A model generated the notes under the pieces. The model saw only the letters and a program-made list of their open reading frames with translations. It had not been told where the DNA came from and did no database searches. Positions 14,288 to 19,915 of a stretch of 42,731 nucleotides of DNA are shown here, piece by piece. Position 1 is the stretch's first letter; every line of letters starts with the position of its first letter. Source of the stretch: a virus; IMG/VR virus record IMGVR_UViG_3300036760_000162, positions 1 through 42,731 of that record. One strand, written 5' to 3'. Position numbers and translations under genes: made by a program.

Positions 14288-14660
14288 GCTGCTCGCGCTC
14301 GCCCTGTGCGCTCCGGCGCAGGCGGCGACGCTGACGTGGACCTCCCCGCTCGTGAACCAGATTGGCGACACCCTCTCGACGCGCCCGCTCGCCTACCAGA
14401 TCGCCTACTCGACGCAGAGCGCAACGTGGGTGGCCTTCCGCGACTCGTGCCTGCGCGACACCGCTCTGTGGGCGAGGGTGGTCCGCGAGGCCGAGCCCGT
14501 GCCCGTCGCCAGCGGACACACGCTGCCAGGCGAGCACATGAGCGTGCCCGCGCCGCTCGTGATCTCGTTCTACTGGCCGTTCAGCCTATGGGTGAGGACC
14601 AAGCAGGACAGCAGCGGGTGGAGCGTGTGGAGCAACCCTGTCACGAGAGCAAGCAACTAA
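14271..14660 (+). CDS. Exported protein with fibronectin-type-III-like strands, 129 aa
   Basis: Residues 1-18 are a clear signal peptide: MRR, a hydrophobic core (LLLALAL), and CAPAQA before a likely cleavage site ahead of ATLTW. Cys12 lies inside the hydrophobic segment and no lipobox fits it well. The mature part is strand-rich (TWTSPLV, AYQIAYSTQSATWVAF) and ends SFYWPFSLWVRTKQDSSGWSVWSNPV. That resembles the last strands of a fibronectin type III domain. An exported early phage protein might act in the periplasm, for example in superinfection exclusion; this is inference. Confidence 0.6.
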   Translation: MRRPALLLALALCAPAQAATLTWTSPLVNQIGDTLSTRPLAYQIAYSTQSATWVAFRDSCLRDTALWARVVREAEPVPVASGHTLPGEHMSVPAPLVISFYWPFSLWVRTKQDSSGWSVWSNPVTRASN

Positions 14661-14687
14661 CCCGCCCGCGAGGGCAAGGAGGATGGA

Positions 14688-14999
14688 ATGGCAACGAAGA
14701 AGGCTGCGAAGTCGAGCGCGAAGCGATACGTGATCGTGCGGACCTACTCGGCTGGCGTTCACGCGGGAGTGCTCGAATCGCGCAGCGGGAAAGAGGTCGT
14801 GCTGACCGGGGCGCGGCGGCTCTGGTACTGGAAGGGCGCGATGTGCCTGAACGATCTGGCCGTGCTGGGCACGAAGAATCCCGGCGAGTGCAGGTTCGGC
14901 GTGCCGGTGCGGATCGAGCTGACGGAGGCAATCGAGGTCATCGACACGAGCGCCGAAGGCCGGGCATCCATCGAAGCGGTGAAGCCGTGGACGGCGTGA
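14688..14999 (+). CDS. DUF6948-like protein
   Basis: 103 residues. AAGGAGG lies before the ATG. After a Lys/Ala-rich arm the sequence reads YVIVRTYSAGVHAGVL, SGKEVVLTGARRLWYW and LAVLGTKNP, then RIELTEAIEVIDT. This order and these residues match the DUF6948 family of phage early proteins, whose function is not known. Its stop overlaps a GTG (GTGA) that starts the Gly-rich ORF. Confidence 0.8.
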   Translation: MATKKAAKSSAKRYVIVRTYSAGVHAGVLESRSGKEVVLTGARRLWYWKGAMCLNDLAVLGTKNPGECRFGVPVRIELTEAIEVIDTSAEGRASIEAVKPWTA

Positions 15000-15307
15000 A
15001 GGATTACGGGGCAGGGTCCGGGTCAGGGTCCGGGTCAGGGGACGGGTCAGGGTACGGGTACGGGTCAGGGTCAGGGTACGGGTCAGGGTCAGGGTCCGGG
15101 TCAGGGGACGGGTCAGGGGACGGGGACGGGTCAGGGTCAGGGTCAGGGTCAGGGTTAGGGTCAGGGTACGGGTCAGGGTACGGGTCAGGGTCAGGGTCAG
15201 GGTCCGGGTCAGGGGACGGGTCAGGGTACGGGTACGGGTCAGGGTCAGGGTCAGGGTCAGGGTCAGGGTCAGGGTTAGGGTACGGGTCAGGGGACGGGTC
15301 CGGGTAG
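14996..15307 (+). CDS. Glycine-dipeptide repeat protein, 103 aa
   Basis: GTG coupled by GTGA to the preceding gene. After VKDYGA the whole product is Gly-x dipeptides (x = Ser, Asp, Tyr, rarely Leu), encoded by a GGGTCA-type hexanucleotide tract. The frame fits the overlap and contains no stop until the end of the tract. Gly-Ser/Tyr/Asp repeat proteins occur in phage annotations, from memory. The sequence would be disordered. An alternative is that the tract is a DNA element and the ORF incidental. Confidence 0.5.
   Translation: MKDYGAGSGSGSGSGDGSGYGYGSGSGYGSGSGSGSGDGSGDGDGSGSGSGSGLGSGYGSGYGSGSGSGSGSGDGSGYGYGSGSGSGSGSGSGLGYGSGDGSG
15008..15306 (+). repeat. GGGTCA hexanucleotide tandem repeat
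   Basis: About fifty hexamers of the form GGGTCA, GGGTAC, GGGTCC, GGGGAC or GGGTTA. Runs of three or four G every six bases on one strand give G-quadruplex potential. Two plus-strand frames, (GlySer)n and (ValArg)n, stay open; the (GlyGln)n frame is interrupted where GGGTTA occurs. Confidence 0.9.
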
Positions 15308-15526
15308 AACGCAAAGCGAAGGTGCTGGCGGCGGCGTGGAAGGACACGCCCGGTCGTTGAGGGAGGGGTGGCCGTCCGTAGACGCGGAGCGCAACGGTTA
15401 TTGACGTACACCCGCCGAGCCGTTTACCCGGAGCCGGAATCAAGCCCGGCCCGCCAGCACCGAGTAGTCCGGTAGCACAACCGCCGCGCGAGCGGCAGAA
15501 GAAACACAACTCACAACGGAGGCAAT
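15308..15526 (+). other. Non-coding gap with gene remnant
   Basis: The frame starting at 15304 reads VERKAKVLAAAWKDTPGR and then stops at 15360. That peptide looks like a genuine helical C-terminus continuing out of the (ValArg)n frame, perhaps the tail of a gene interrupted by repeat growth. From 15361 to 15526 I see no gene; a weak TTGACG at 15401 lacks a good -10. Confidence 0.35.
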
Positions 15527-16105
15527 ATGGCAAAGGCAGCGAGCAAGAAGTTCGTGATCGAGAAGCCGGACATTCGCACCCTCAAGGTACGCGTAGTCGG
15601 GCTGTCGCCGCTGATGGTGTCGCAGTGGAGTGACAAGGCCCTGCGGCAAATGGCCGAAGCTCAGTCGGGCGCACCGAAGAACCGGAAGCACCCGCCGCGT
15701 GACCCGCAGAAGGAGTACGAGGATTCCTGTCCGAAGCTCTCGGACGGCTCTTATGGCTTCTCGGCAGCCGCCTTCCGGCTAGCGGCAGTATCGGCGTGCA
15801 GGCATGTGGACGGCCTAGCGATGACTTCGGCGCGTTCCATGTTCTTCGTGGTGGACGATCTCGTGAAGATCAAGGGCAGGCCGACGATGGACACGCGCGC
15901 CGTGAGGCAGGCGGACGGTGGCACGAACCTGCGCTACCGGGCGCGATTCGATTCATGGGAAACGACGCTGACGATCCGCTACAACGCCGGGTCCGCTACT
16001 GCCGAGCAGATTCTCAACCTGCTCGTGCTAGCCGGTGAGTTCGTGGGGGTAGGCGAGTACCGCGTCGAGAGGGGAGGGAACTATGGCCGCTTCGAGGTCA
16101 AGTAG
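15527..16105 (+). CDS. Conserved phage protein, 192 aa, unknown function
   Basis: GGAGG lies before the ATG. The sequence has a conserved look: TLKVRVVGLSPLMVSQWSDKA, RDPQKEYEDS, GFSAAAFRLAAVSACRHVDG, LRYRARFDSWETTLTIRYN, and a last block ending VGVGEYRVERGGNYGRFEV. I recognise this set of blocks from proteins in phage early regions that have no assigned function. The fold is strand-rich with a central helix. It overlaps the next gene by 23 bases and the two probably act together. Confidence 0.75.
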   Translation: MAKAASKKFVIEKPDIRTLKVRVVGLSPLMVSQWSDKALRQMAEAQSGAPKNRKHPPRDPQKEYEDSCPKLSDGSYGFSAAAFRLAAVSACRHVDGLAMTSARSMFFVVDDLVKIKGRPTMDTRAVRQADGGTNLRYRARFDSWETTLTIRYNAGSATAEQILNLLVLAGEFVGVGEYRVERGGNYGRFEVK

Positions 16106-16562
16106 GTGGCGGTGGAGCGAGGGCACCCGCAAGCCGGTCCGGTACGCGGCGGCCTTGGGCGCCACCATCGAACGGATCAAGTCTCGCTCCGGTGCGTTCA
16201 GCGCCAAGCAGGTCGTTGCGGCGGCCCGCGCCAAGGGCAGCCCGATCCACGGGCTGTTCGAGTGGGACAACCGCAAGGCAGCCGAGAAGTACCGCGAGAT
16301 TCAGGCCCGAGACATGATTCGGTGCCTCGTATACGTCAGCGGGGACGGTGATGGCGAGACGGAGATCCCCGCCGCCGTCTCGTTTGGTCCCGGGGACGGC
16401 TATGTGGGTGCGCGAGAAGTGCTGTCGAGTGCCGACCTGCGGGCCCGGCTCATCCGGCAGGCGCTCGCGGAAGCGGACTCGTGGCGCGGCAGGTACATCC
16501 ACCTCAAGGAGCTTGGTGCGGTGTTCGCGGCAATCGACAAAATCAAGGTTTCGCTAGGTTGA
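16083..16562 (+). CDS. Conserved phage protein, 159 aa, unknown function
   Basis: Start at 16083 inside the end of the previous gene, with GGGAGGG upstream. Segments SAKQVVAAARAKGSPIHGLFEWDNRKAAEKYREIQARDMIR, strands to PAAVSFG, and RYIHLKELGAVFAAIDKIK match a phage family usually found beside the previous gene. The block ending FEW(D) with a following Ala/Glu-rich helix is diagnostic. Role unknown; pairing of the two genes suggests a complex. Confidence 0.7.
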   Translation: MAASRSSRWRWSEGTRKPVRYAAALGATIERIKSRSGAFSAKQVVAAARAKGSPIHGLFEWDNRKAAEKYREIQARDMIRCLVYVSGDGDGETEIPAAVSFGPGDGYVGAREVLSSADLRARLIRQALAEADSWRGRYIHLKELGAVFAAIDKIKVSLG

Positions 16563-16565
16563 ACA

Positions 16566-16848
16566 TCGCAAGGCTGGGCAGCGCGCGGCACGGCAGGCTG
16601 GACGTGGAATGGCTGGGTCCGGTGTGGCAGCCCTTGGCATGGCGCAGCAGGCACGGCTAGGTGTGCAAGGCCGTCATAGGCATCGCAGGGACCGGCAAGG
16701 CAGGCACGGCCTGAACAGGCGAGGATGGGCTGGGCATGGCGAGGCAGGTATGGCAACGCGGGGACGGCCAGGCATGGCTGGGACCGGCAGGCAAGGCGTT
16801 GTCGGCGAGGCATCGTATCGCATGGCAGGCATGGCAGGCATGGGATGG
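16566..16848. repeat. Degenerate GGC-rich five-base repeat tract
   Basis: Almost every fifth base starts or ends a GGC, with units such as AAGGC, ATGGC, ACGGC, AGGCA and GGCAT. Order and phase drift. No protein-like reading exists: the plus frame reads Gly/Met/Arg-rich, the minus frame Cys-Leu-Pro. It fills a 390-base gene-free gap after the conserved pair. It could be a DNA-binding array, a recombination or replication element, or a structured RNA. Confidence 0.7.
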
Positions 16849-16921
16849 CGGTCGGTCGTGAGCCGCGCAAGCCGTGACTTGGACCCCTCCGGTTCAATCA
16901 CGGGCCGCCACACTTCACCCT

Positions 16922-16958
16922 GCCGGATCGCAGGCCGACAGAGGGAGGGAACGATGGC
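16922..16958 (+). repeat. Direct repeat C, copy 1 (37 bases)
   Basis: Perfect copy of 17232-17268. Contains the AGGGAGGGA ribosome-binding site and the ATG of the gene at 16954. Confidence 0.9.
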
Positions 16959-17223
16959 CAGATTCCGCAAGCGGCCCGTGGTAATCGAGGCGTTCCGGGT
17001 GGCCGCGTCGAACGAGAACGTGCAGCCGATGCCGTTGTGGGCCGTGCGAGCATTGGGCGATGGCGGCGTGATGCTAAGCAACGACGATGGCACATACACG
17101 ATCCACACGCTGGAGGGCGACCACCTCGCATCGCGTGGCGACTGGATCATCCAAGGCATCAAGGGCGAGCTGTACCCGTGCAAGCCGGAGATCTTCGAGG
17201 CGACCTACGAAGCGGTCGAGTAG
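16954..17223 (+). CDS. Phage protein of the GDWIIxGIKGE(L/F)YPCKP family, 89 aa
   Basis: Start at 16954 in repeat C; a longer in-frame reading runs back through the pentamer tract and is rejected. It begins FRKRPVVIEAFRV and ends HLASRGDWIIQGIKGELYPC followed by KPEIFEATYEAVE. This start and end recur in many small phage proteins. The central loop is variable. The function is not known. Confidence 0.8.
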   Translation: MARFRKRPVVIEAFRVAASNENVQPMPLWAVRALGDGGVMLSNDDGTYTIHTLEGDHLASRGDWIIQGIKGELYPCKPEIFEATYEAVE

Positions 17224-17231
17224 CACACCCG

Positions 17232-17268
17232 GCCGGATCGCAGGCCGACAGAGGGAGGGAACGATGGC
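17232..17268 (+). repeat. Direct repeat C, copy 2 (37 bases)
   Basis: Perfect copy of 16922-16958. Again contains the ribosome-binding site and ATG, here of the gene at 17264. Confidence 0.9.
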
Positions 17269-17785
17269 AGACATGAAGCGCGTAGACGCGTCCGAAGGAA
17301 GGGCGCTGCTGGCACAGTGGCTCAACCCCCCGGCCGACCATGCGCCGCAAGGCGGCACCGCGACGGCCGAGTGGAATCCTGAGTCTCGCAAGGTGCTGGA
17401 CGACTGGCTCCGCAACAACGCCGAGTCGCTGCTCGCGGAGTTGGCCGAACTGCGCCCGCGGGCTGCCGCGTTAGCAGAAGGCGCGGAGATCGTCGGCGAA
17501 CTGGAAACGTTGAACGCACGGCTTTCCGACCTACTCAACCGCACGGCCAACGCGCTCAAGGGTGAGCCGCGGCCGGGCTCGCTGCATTCGTGGCACGACC
17601 TGCCCGAAGTGGCGGCGCTCATGCGGGCGGTGCGGCAAGCGGAGGACGCGGTGGTGGAGGCGGCGATGGCGATGAACGATGAGGTTGGCCATCGAGGCGC
17701 GTGGCTGTCTGTCCCGTGCCTGCGCGCCGTGTGTGACGCCGTGGATGCCCTGCGCGCCGCACGAACTGGAGGACGAGATGCCTAA
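17264..17785 (+). CDS. Hypothetical helical protein, 173 aa
   Basis: Starts in repeat C. The middle is coiled-coil-like: LLAELAELRPRAAALAEGAEIV, then LNARLSDLLNRTANAL. The C-terminal 60 residues (RAVRQAEDAVVEAA..., ending VDALRAARTGGRDA) are shared with the next protein, so the C-terminal module has been duplicated. No family recognised. Confidence 0.6.
   Translation: MADMKRVDASEGRALLAQWLNPPADHAPQGGTATAEWNPESRKVLDDWLRNNAESLLAELAELRPRAAALAEGAEIVGELETLNARLSDLLNRTANALKGEPRPGSLHSWHDLPEVAALMRAVRQAEDAVVEAAMAMNDEVGHRGAWLSVPCLRAVCDAVDALRAARTGGRDA
17622..17646 (+). repeat. Direct repeat E, copy 1 (25 bases)
   Basis: Perfect copy of 17854-17878, encoding RAVRQAED in both proteins. With repeat D it frames the duplicated C-terminal module. 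Confidence 0.85.
17737..17783 (+). repeat. Direct repeat D, copy 1 (47 bases)
   Basis: Perfect copy of 18032-18078. It encodes the C-terminus of one gene and also the ribosome-binding site (CTGGAGGA) and start codon of the next. Confidence 0.9.
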
Positions 17786-18080
17786 GTCGCCAGCCAGCAT
17801 TGTAAGGGATGGGATTCAGGATCGCAGGATCGCTGCGCTTGACTTGGCGACCCTGCGGGCGGTGCGGCAAGCGGAGGATCGCGTCGTGGAGGCGGCGGTT
17901 GCCTACGCGCAGGCGTGGGGGCTGTTCAAGGAGCAGCAGGACCAAATGGGTCGCGGCGAGCACGGGTGGGATGCAACCGTGCAGGCATTGAACGACCACT
18001 TCGCGGTGCTCTGCTTCAACGCGCTCATGGCCGCCGTGGATGCCCTGCGCGCCGCACGAACTGGAGGACGAGATGCCTGA
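17778..18080 (+). CDS. Hypothetical protein sharing C-terminal module, 100 aa
   Basis: ATG lies inside the previous gene's last codons, in repeat D. The second half contains RAVRQAEDRVVEAAVAYAQ, and the end reads VDALRAARTGGRDA, both shared with the preceding protein. The central segment GLFKEQQDQMGRGEHG differs. It is a shortened paralogue made by duplication. Confidence 0.6.
   Translation: MPKSPASIVRDGIQDRRIAALDLATLRAVRQAEDRVVEAAVAYAQAWGLFKEQQDQMGRGEHGWDATVQALNDHFAVLCFNALMAAVDALRAARTGGRDA
17854..17878 (+). repeat. Direct repeat E, copy 2 (25 bases)
   Basis: Perfect copy of 17622-17646. Confidence 0.85.
18032..18078 (+). repeat. Direct repeat D, copy 2 (47 bases)
   Basis: Perfect copy of 17737-17783, carrying the ribosome-binding site and start of the gene at 18073. 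Confidence 0.9.
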
Positions 18081-18357
18081 CCGCGCAGCCGAACGCGTCG
18101 TGGCGGGACTCAAGGGAACATGGAGCGGGGTGTCGGAAGAATGCGGCGGCGAAGTGCTCATGGAGTGTGTGCCCGCCCTCGCGTCGTTCGTGGAGGCGTT
18201 CGCGTGGATGCGCCGCTACGGGTCTTTCGACCACTTGGAAAACTGCGCCATCACCGGCCCGTGCACCTGCGGATACGACGCGGAGTCGAAAACCTTCGGC
18301 AGCGTAGACGCGGCCCTGCGCGCGCTCGACGAGGCGCTGACGGGGGGTGCGGAATGA
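18073..18357 (+). CDS. Hypothetical protein, 94 aa
   Basis: Start codon inside repeat D. Contains VSEECGGEVLMECVPALASFVEAFAWMRRYG and then CAITGPCTCGYD, several cysteines that could bind metal. The end reads SVDAALRALDEALTGG. Unlike the two genes before it, the start of the protein is not shared beyond the repeat. Overlaps the next gene by ATGA. Confidence 0.6.
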   Translation: MPDRAAERVVAGLKGTWSGVSEECGGEVLMECVPALASFVEAFAWMRRYGSFDHLENCAITGPCTCGYDAESKTFGSVDAALRALDEALTGGAE

Positions 18358-18488
18358 ACGAAATAGGTGCGACCGTAGATGCGGTGTACGAACTGATGCA
18401 CCAGCCGATCATGGCCGAAATCTCCGAGGGCTACTCGCAGAGGCATGGCGCTGACGTACCGCGATCAGGTCGGCAAGGTGTCCGGTGA
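18354..18488 (+). CDS. Hypothetical 44-residue protein
   Basis: ATGA overlap at its start and GTGA at its end. Begins MNEIGATVDAVYELMHQPIM. Too short to classify. Its last third has a different feel, and an alternative reading (MALTYRDQVGKVSGE, from 18445) overlaps it. Confidence 0.45.
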   Translation: MNEIGATVDAVYELMHQPIMAEISEGYSQRHGADVPRSGRQGVR

Positions 18489-18784
18489 GTAGGCCGCCGC
18501 TGCGCCTGCTGCCGCTCCTGCGAGGCGATGCGGCCCCCGCGACTGATGGAGCGACGTGGCTTGTTCGCACCCTCACTTTGGCATCGCTCGCGCTCGGACA
18601 CGGCTTGGCCAGGCTGCGAGCACCCGGACTCGTCCGCGACTGTGAGATCGCGGACGAGTATTCCGGGCACCACCTACTCATCCAGAGCGGACCGATGTTC
18701 ACGCGGCTAACGATCAACGGCCGAGACTTCTACTTCGATCGCTTCACCGGCAAGTACAGCGGCACCGGATCCGGCTGCCGCTAG
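18485..18784 (+). CDS. Hypothetical protein, 99 aa
   Basis: GTG in a GTGA overlap. After a basic, hydrophobic first half the end reads FTRLTINGRDFYFDRFTGKY and SGTGSG, a strand-rich ending I associate with small phage proteins. It is the last gene before the inverted island; its stop overlaps the stop of the GIY-YIG gene on the other strand. Confidence 0.55.
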   Translation: MSRPPLRLLPLLRGDAAPATDGATWLVRTLTLASLALGHGLARLRAPGLVRDCEIADEYSGHHLLIQSGPMFTRLTINGRDFYFDRFTGKYSGTGSGCR

Positions 18785-19068
18785 CCGACCTTCTTGTTGC
18801 AGTGCGGTTTGTGTTCCAGAATCAGCCGCTTCTCTTCGGCGACGTAATCGTCCGTCACGATGCTGACCCAATGCGTGGGCCGCTCTCCCGTGATGCACGC
18901 GTTGTCGCCGCCGACGTGATCCAACATCCGCTGGCGAATGTCCCCGCTACCGACATAGACCCAGTGGCCGTTGGCGACGTAGATGCCGTAGCAGCCGTTC
19001 TGTCCCGGATTCAGCCTGAGAACAGCCTCACGGGTGAACGGCCGGGCCTGCTGTTGAGGGAAAGGCAT
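18781..19068 (-). CDS. GIY-YIG endonuclease, minimal
   Basis: 95 residues from the ATG at 19068; a longer in-frame reading passes through the tRNA and is not real. It has a GIY-YIG domain: CYGIYVANGHWVYVGSG (GIY and YVG in place of YIG), then the catalytic Arg in DIRQRMLDH, and the metal-binding Glu in KRLILEHKP. There is almost nothing else, so no separate DNA-binding domain. Such enzymes act as homing nucleases or as resistance or exclusion factors. It is opposite in direction to the surrounding early genes and 121 bases downstream of a tRNA on the same strand, which suggests a transferred unit. Confidence 0.85.
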   Translation of the reverse strand: MPFPQQQARPFTREAVLRLNPGQNGCYGIYVANGHWVYVGSGDIRQRMLDHVGGDNACITGERPTHWVSIVTDDYVAEEKRLILEHKPHCNKKVG

Positions 19069-19129
19069 GAAACTCCGTTCAGGTCGCCTTGCACACATGA
19101 GTACATGGCCGCAAGACCGGCCATCCGAA

Positions 19130-19149
19130 TCGCTTGACTGCTCAAGCGA
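19130..19149 (-). promoter_or_regulatory. Perfect hairpin between tRNA and nuclease gene
   Basis: TCGCTTGA-CTGC-TCAAGCGA on the plus strand, an 8-base stem with a four-base loop. No T-run follows in either direction. It lies 40 bases after the tRNA 3' end and 60 before the nuclease start, so it may help tRNA processing or control the nuclease message. Confidence 0.45.
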
Positions 19150-19189
19150 CACGGTTCGATATTGCCTGCATGTGATTGCCCGCGGTTCG

Positions 19190-19275
19190 TGCGCCCGTCC
19201 GGGTTCGAACCGGAACGCGAAAAACTTCGCCGGGAGTTCCAAGCTCCCTGCGTCTACCAGTTTCGCCACGGGCGC
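19190..19275 (-). tRNA. tRNA with leucine-type body and UGG anticodon
   Basis: All parts are perfect on the minus strand: acceptor GCGCCCG/CGGGCGC with discriminator A; D-arm GCG-AAACTGGTAGA-CGC; anticodon arm GGGAG-CTTGGAA-CTCCC; a long variable arm (GCGAA-GTTT-TTCGC); T-arm TCCGG-TTCGAAC-CCGGA. No CCA is encoded. The long variable arm makes it class II (Leu, Ser or Tyr), and the D-arm with its TGGCGAAA lead-in is that of bacterial tRNA-Leu. The seven-base loop gives C32 U33 U34 G35 G36 A37 A38, so the anticodon is UGG, proline. Leucine charging is the likely outcome (see findings). Confidence 0.85.
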
Positions 19276-19303
19276 ACTACCTTGGGCTGTGAGAGTCCTA
19301 GGT

Positions 19304-19355
19304 GCGAGGGTGAGCGCCCGTCTTGACCCTGTGGGCTCACCCTCGCTTTTGTTTT
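19304..19355 (+). terminator. Strong rho-independent terminator (plus strand)
   Basis: A 12-base perfect stem, GCGAGGGTGAGC at 19304-19315 with GCTCACCCTCGC at 19335-19346, followed by TTTTGTTTT. It ends rightward transcription that has passed the 18784 gene and the antisense of the tRNA island. Confidence 0.85.
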
Positions 19356-19597
19356 GGCGGGCCCGCCTAGTAGGCCCTCTCCGGTTTCATGCCGACCTCC
19401 CTGTTGGGCTGCCCCTGCGAGGGCTAGGCGTCAGAGCGAAGGTGCTCCCGCGCCTCATCCATTTGCTTCCCCGGGAACCAGGCTCGTTCACCCACCCCGT
19501 TTCGGCCACGGCGAATGATCTCATCGAAGCTGAGTCGGGGCGGCAGCACCGAGCCAGCCGAGGTTCCGAAGCCTCCAAGACCCCTGCGGTCGCTCAG
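19356..19597. other. Gap with no certain gene
   Basis: A GGCGGGCCCGCC palindrome begins at 19356. On the minus strand an ORF at 19424-19549 from a GTG gives VLPPRLSFDEIIRRGRNG followed by VGERAWFPGKQMDEAREHLRSDA, which looks protein-like but has no ribosome-binding site. The plus strand has no start with a site. No promoter recognised, so what drives the genes from 19598 is unclear. Confidence 0.35.
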
Positions 19598-19702
19598 ATG
19601 CGTGCGGCGGGATCGCTGTTCGCTTCGGAGGTAATCGACGTGTACGGAGAAGTTCTCAAGTCGAAGCTCGACGAGGCGCTGGCAACGAAAGGAGGAACGT
19701 AG
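19598..19702 (+). CDS. Hypothetical 34-residue helical peptide
   Basis: MRAAGSLFASEVIDVYGEVL then KSKLDEALATKGGT, an amphipathic helix. The stop directly abuts the next ATG (TAG then ATG), and the last codons provide the next gene's AAAGGAGG. No clear site upstream of its own start; a longer start is possible. Confidence 0.35.
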   Translation: MRAAGSLFASEVIDVYGEVLKSKLDEALATKGGT

Positions 19703-19915
19703 ATGACCCGCGTCCCGCCCGAGGCCGTCGCCGCCTTCGCCACCTCCACCGATCCGCGCGAGTGCGAACCGCGCGACCTCGCGGCCGACCTCATCGAGGC
19801 GCGGGTGCAGGTTCGCGGCTGGCTCGCGTTCCTGTCGCAGTTCCCCCACAACGCCGATTGCCGCGTCGTCATCGCCGAGATGCGCGCTTGGCTCAAGGAC
19901 CGACCAGCGCCGTGA
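19703..19915 (+). CDS. Hypothetical protein, 70 aa
   Basis: Preceded by a strong AAAGGAGG site. Helical: PPEAVAAFATST, then LAADLIEARVQVRGWLAFL and CRVVIAEMRAWLKD. Overlaps the methyltransferase start by GTGA. No family recognised. Confidence 0.55.
   Translation: MTRVPPEAVAAFATSTDPRECEPRDLAADLIEARVQVRGWLAFLSQFPHNADCRVVIAEMRAWLKDRPAP

Noticed and set aside
15008-15306. CRISPR array
   Set aside because: Short tandem hexamers with no spacers.
15004-15411. Minus-strand Asp-Pro repeat ORF
   Set aside because: Only the reverse of the GGGTCA tract; orientation opposes the operon and there is no coupling.
15401-15429. Promoter from TTGACG at 15401
   Set aside because: At 17 bases the -10 would be TTACCC, too poor to support.
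16566-16848. CRISPR array or gene
   Set aside because: Degenerate pentamers without fixed repeat and spacer lengths; no protein-like frame.
16609-17223. Long N-terminal extension of the 16954 gene
   Set aside because: Reads through the pentamer tract as Gly/Met/Arg-rich; repeat C supplies a proper site and ATG at 16954.
18781-19269. 162-codon version of the GIY-YIG gene
   Set aside because: The extra N-terminus is the tRNA read as protein.
19190-19275. Reading the tRNA as tRNA-Ser(GGA)
   Set aside because: A GGA anticodon would need an eight-base shift-prone loop or a broken stem; the perfect 5-base stem fixes a seven-base loop with UGG, and the D-arm is leucine-type.
19424-19549. Minus-strand 41-codon ORF
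   Set aside because: Protein-like, but no ribosome-binding site and no coupling; mentioned only in the gap entry.
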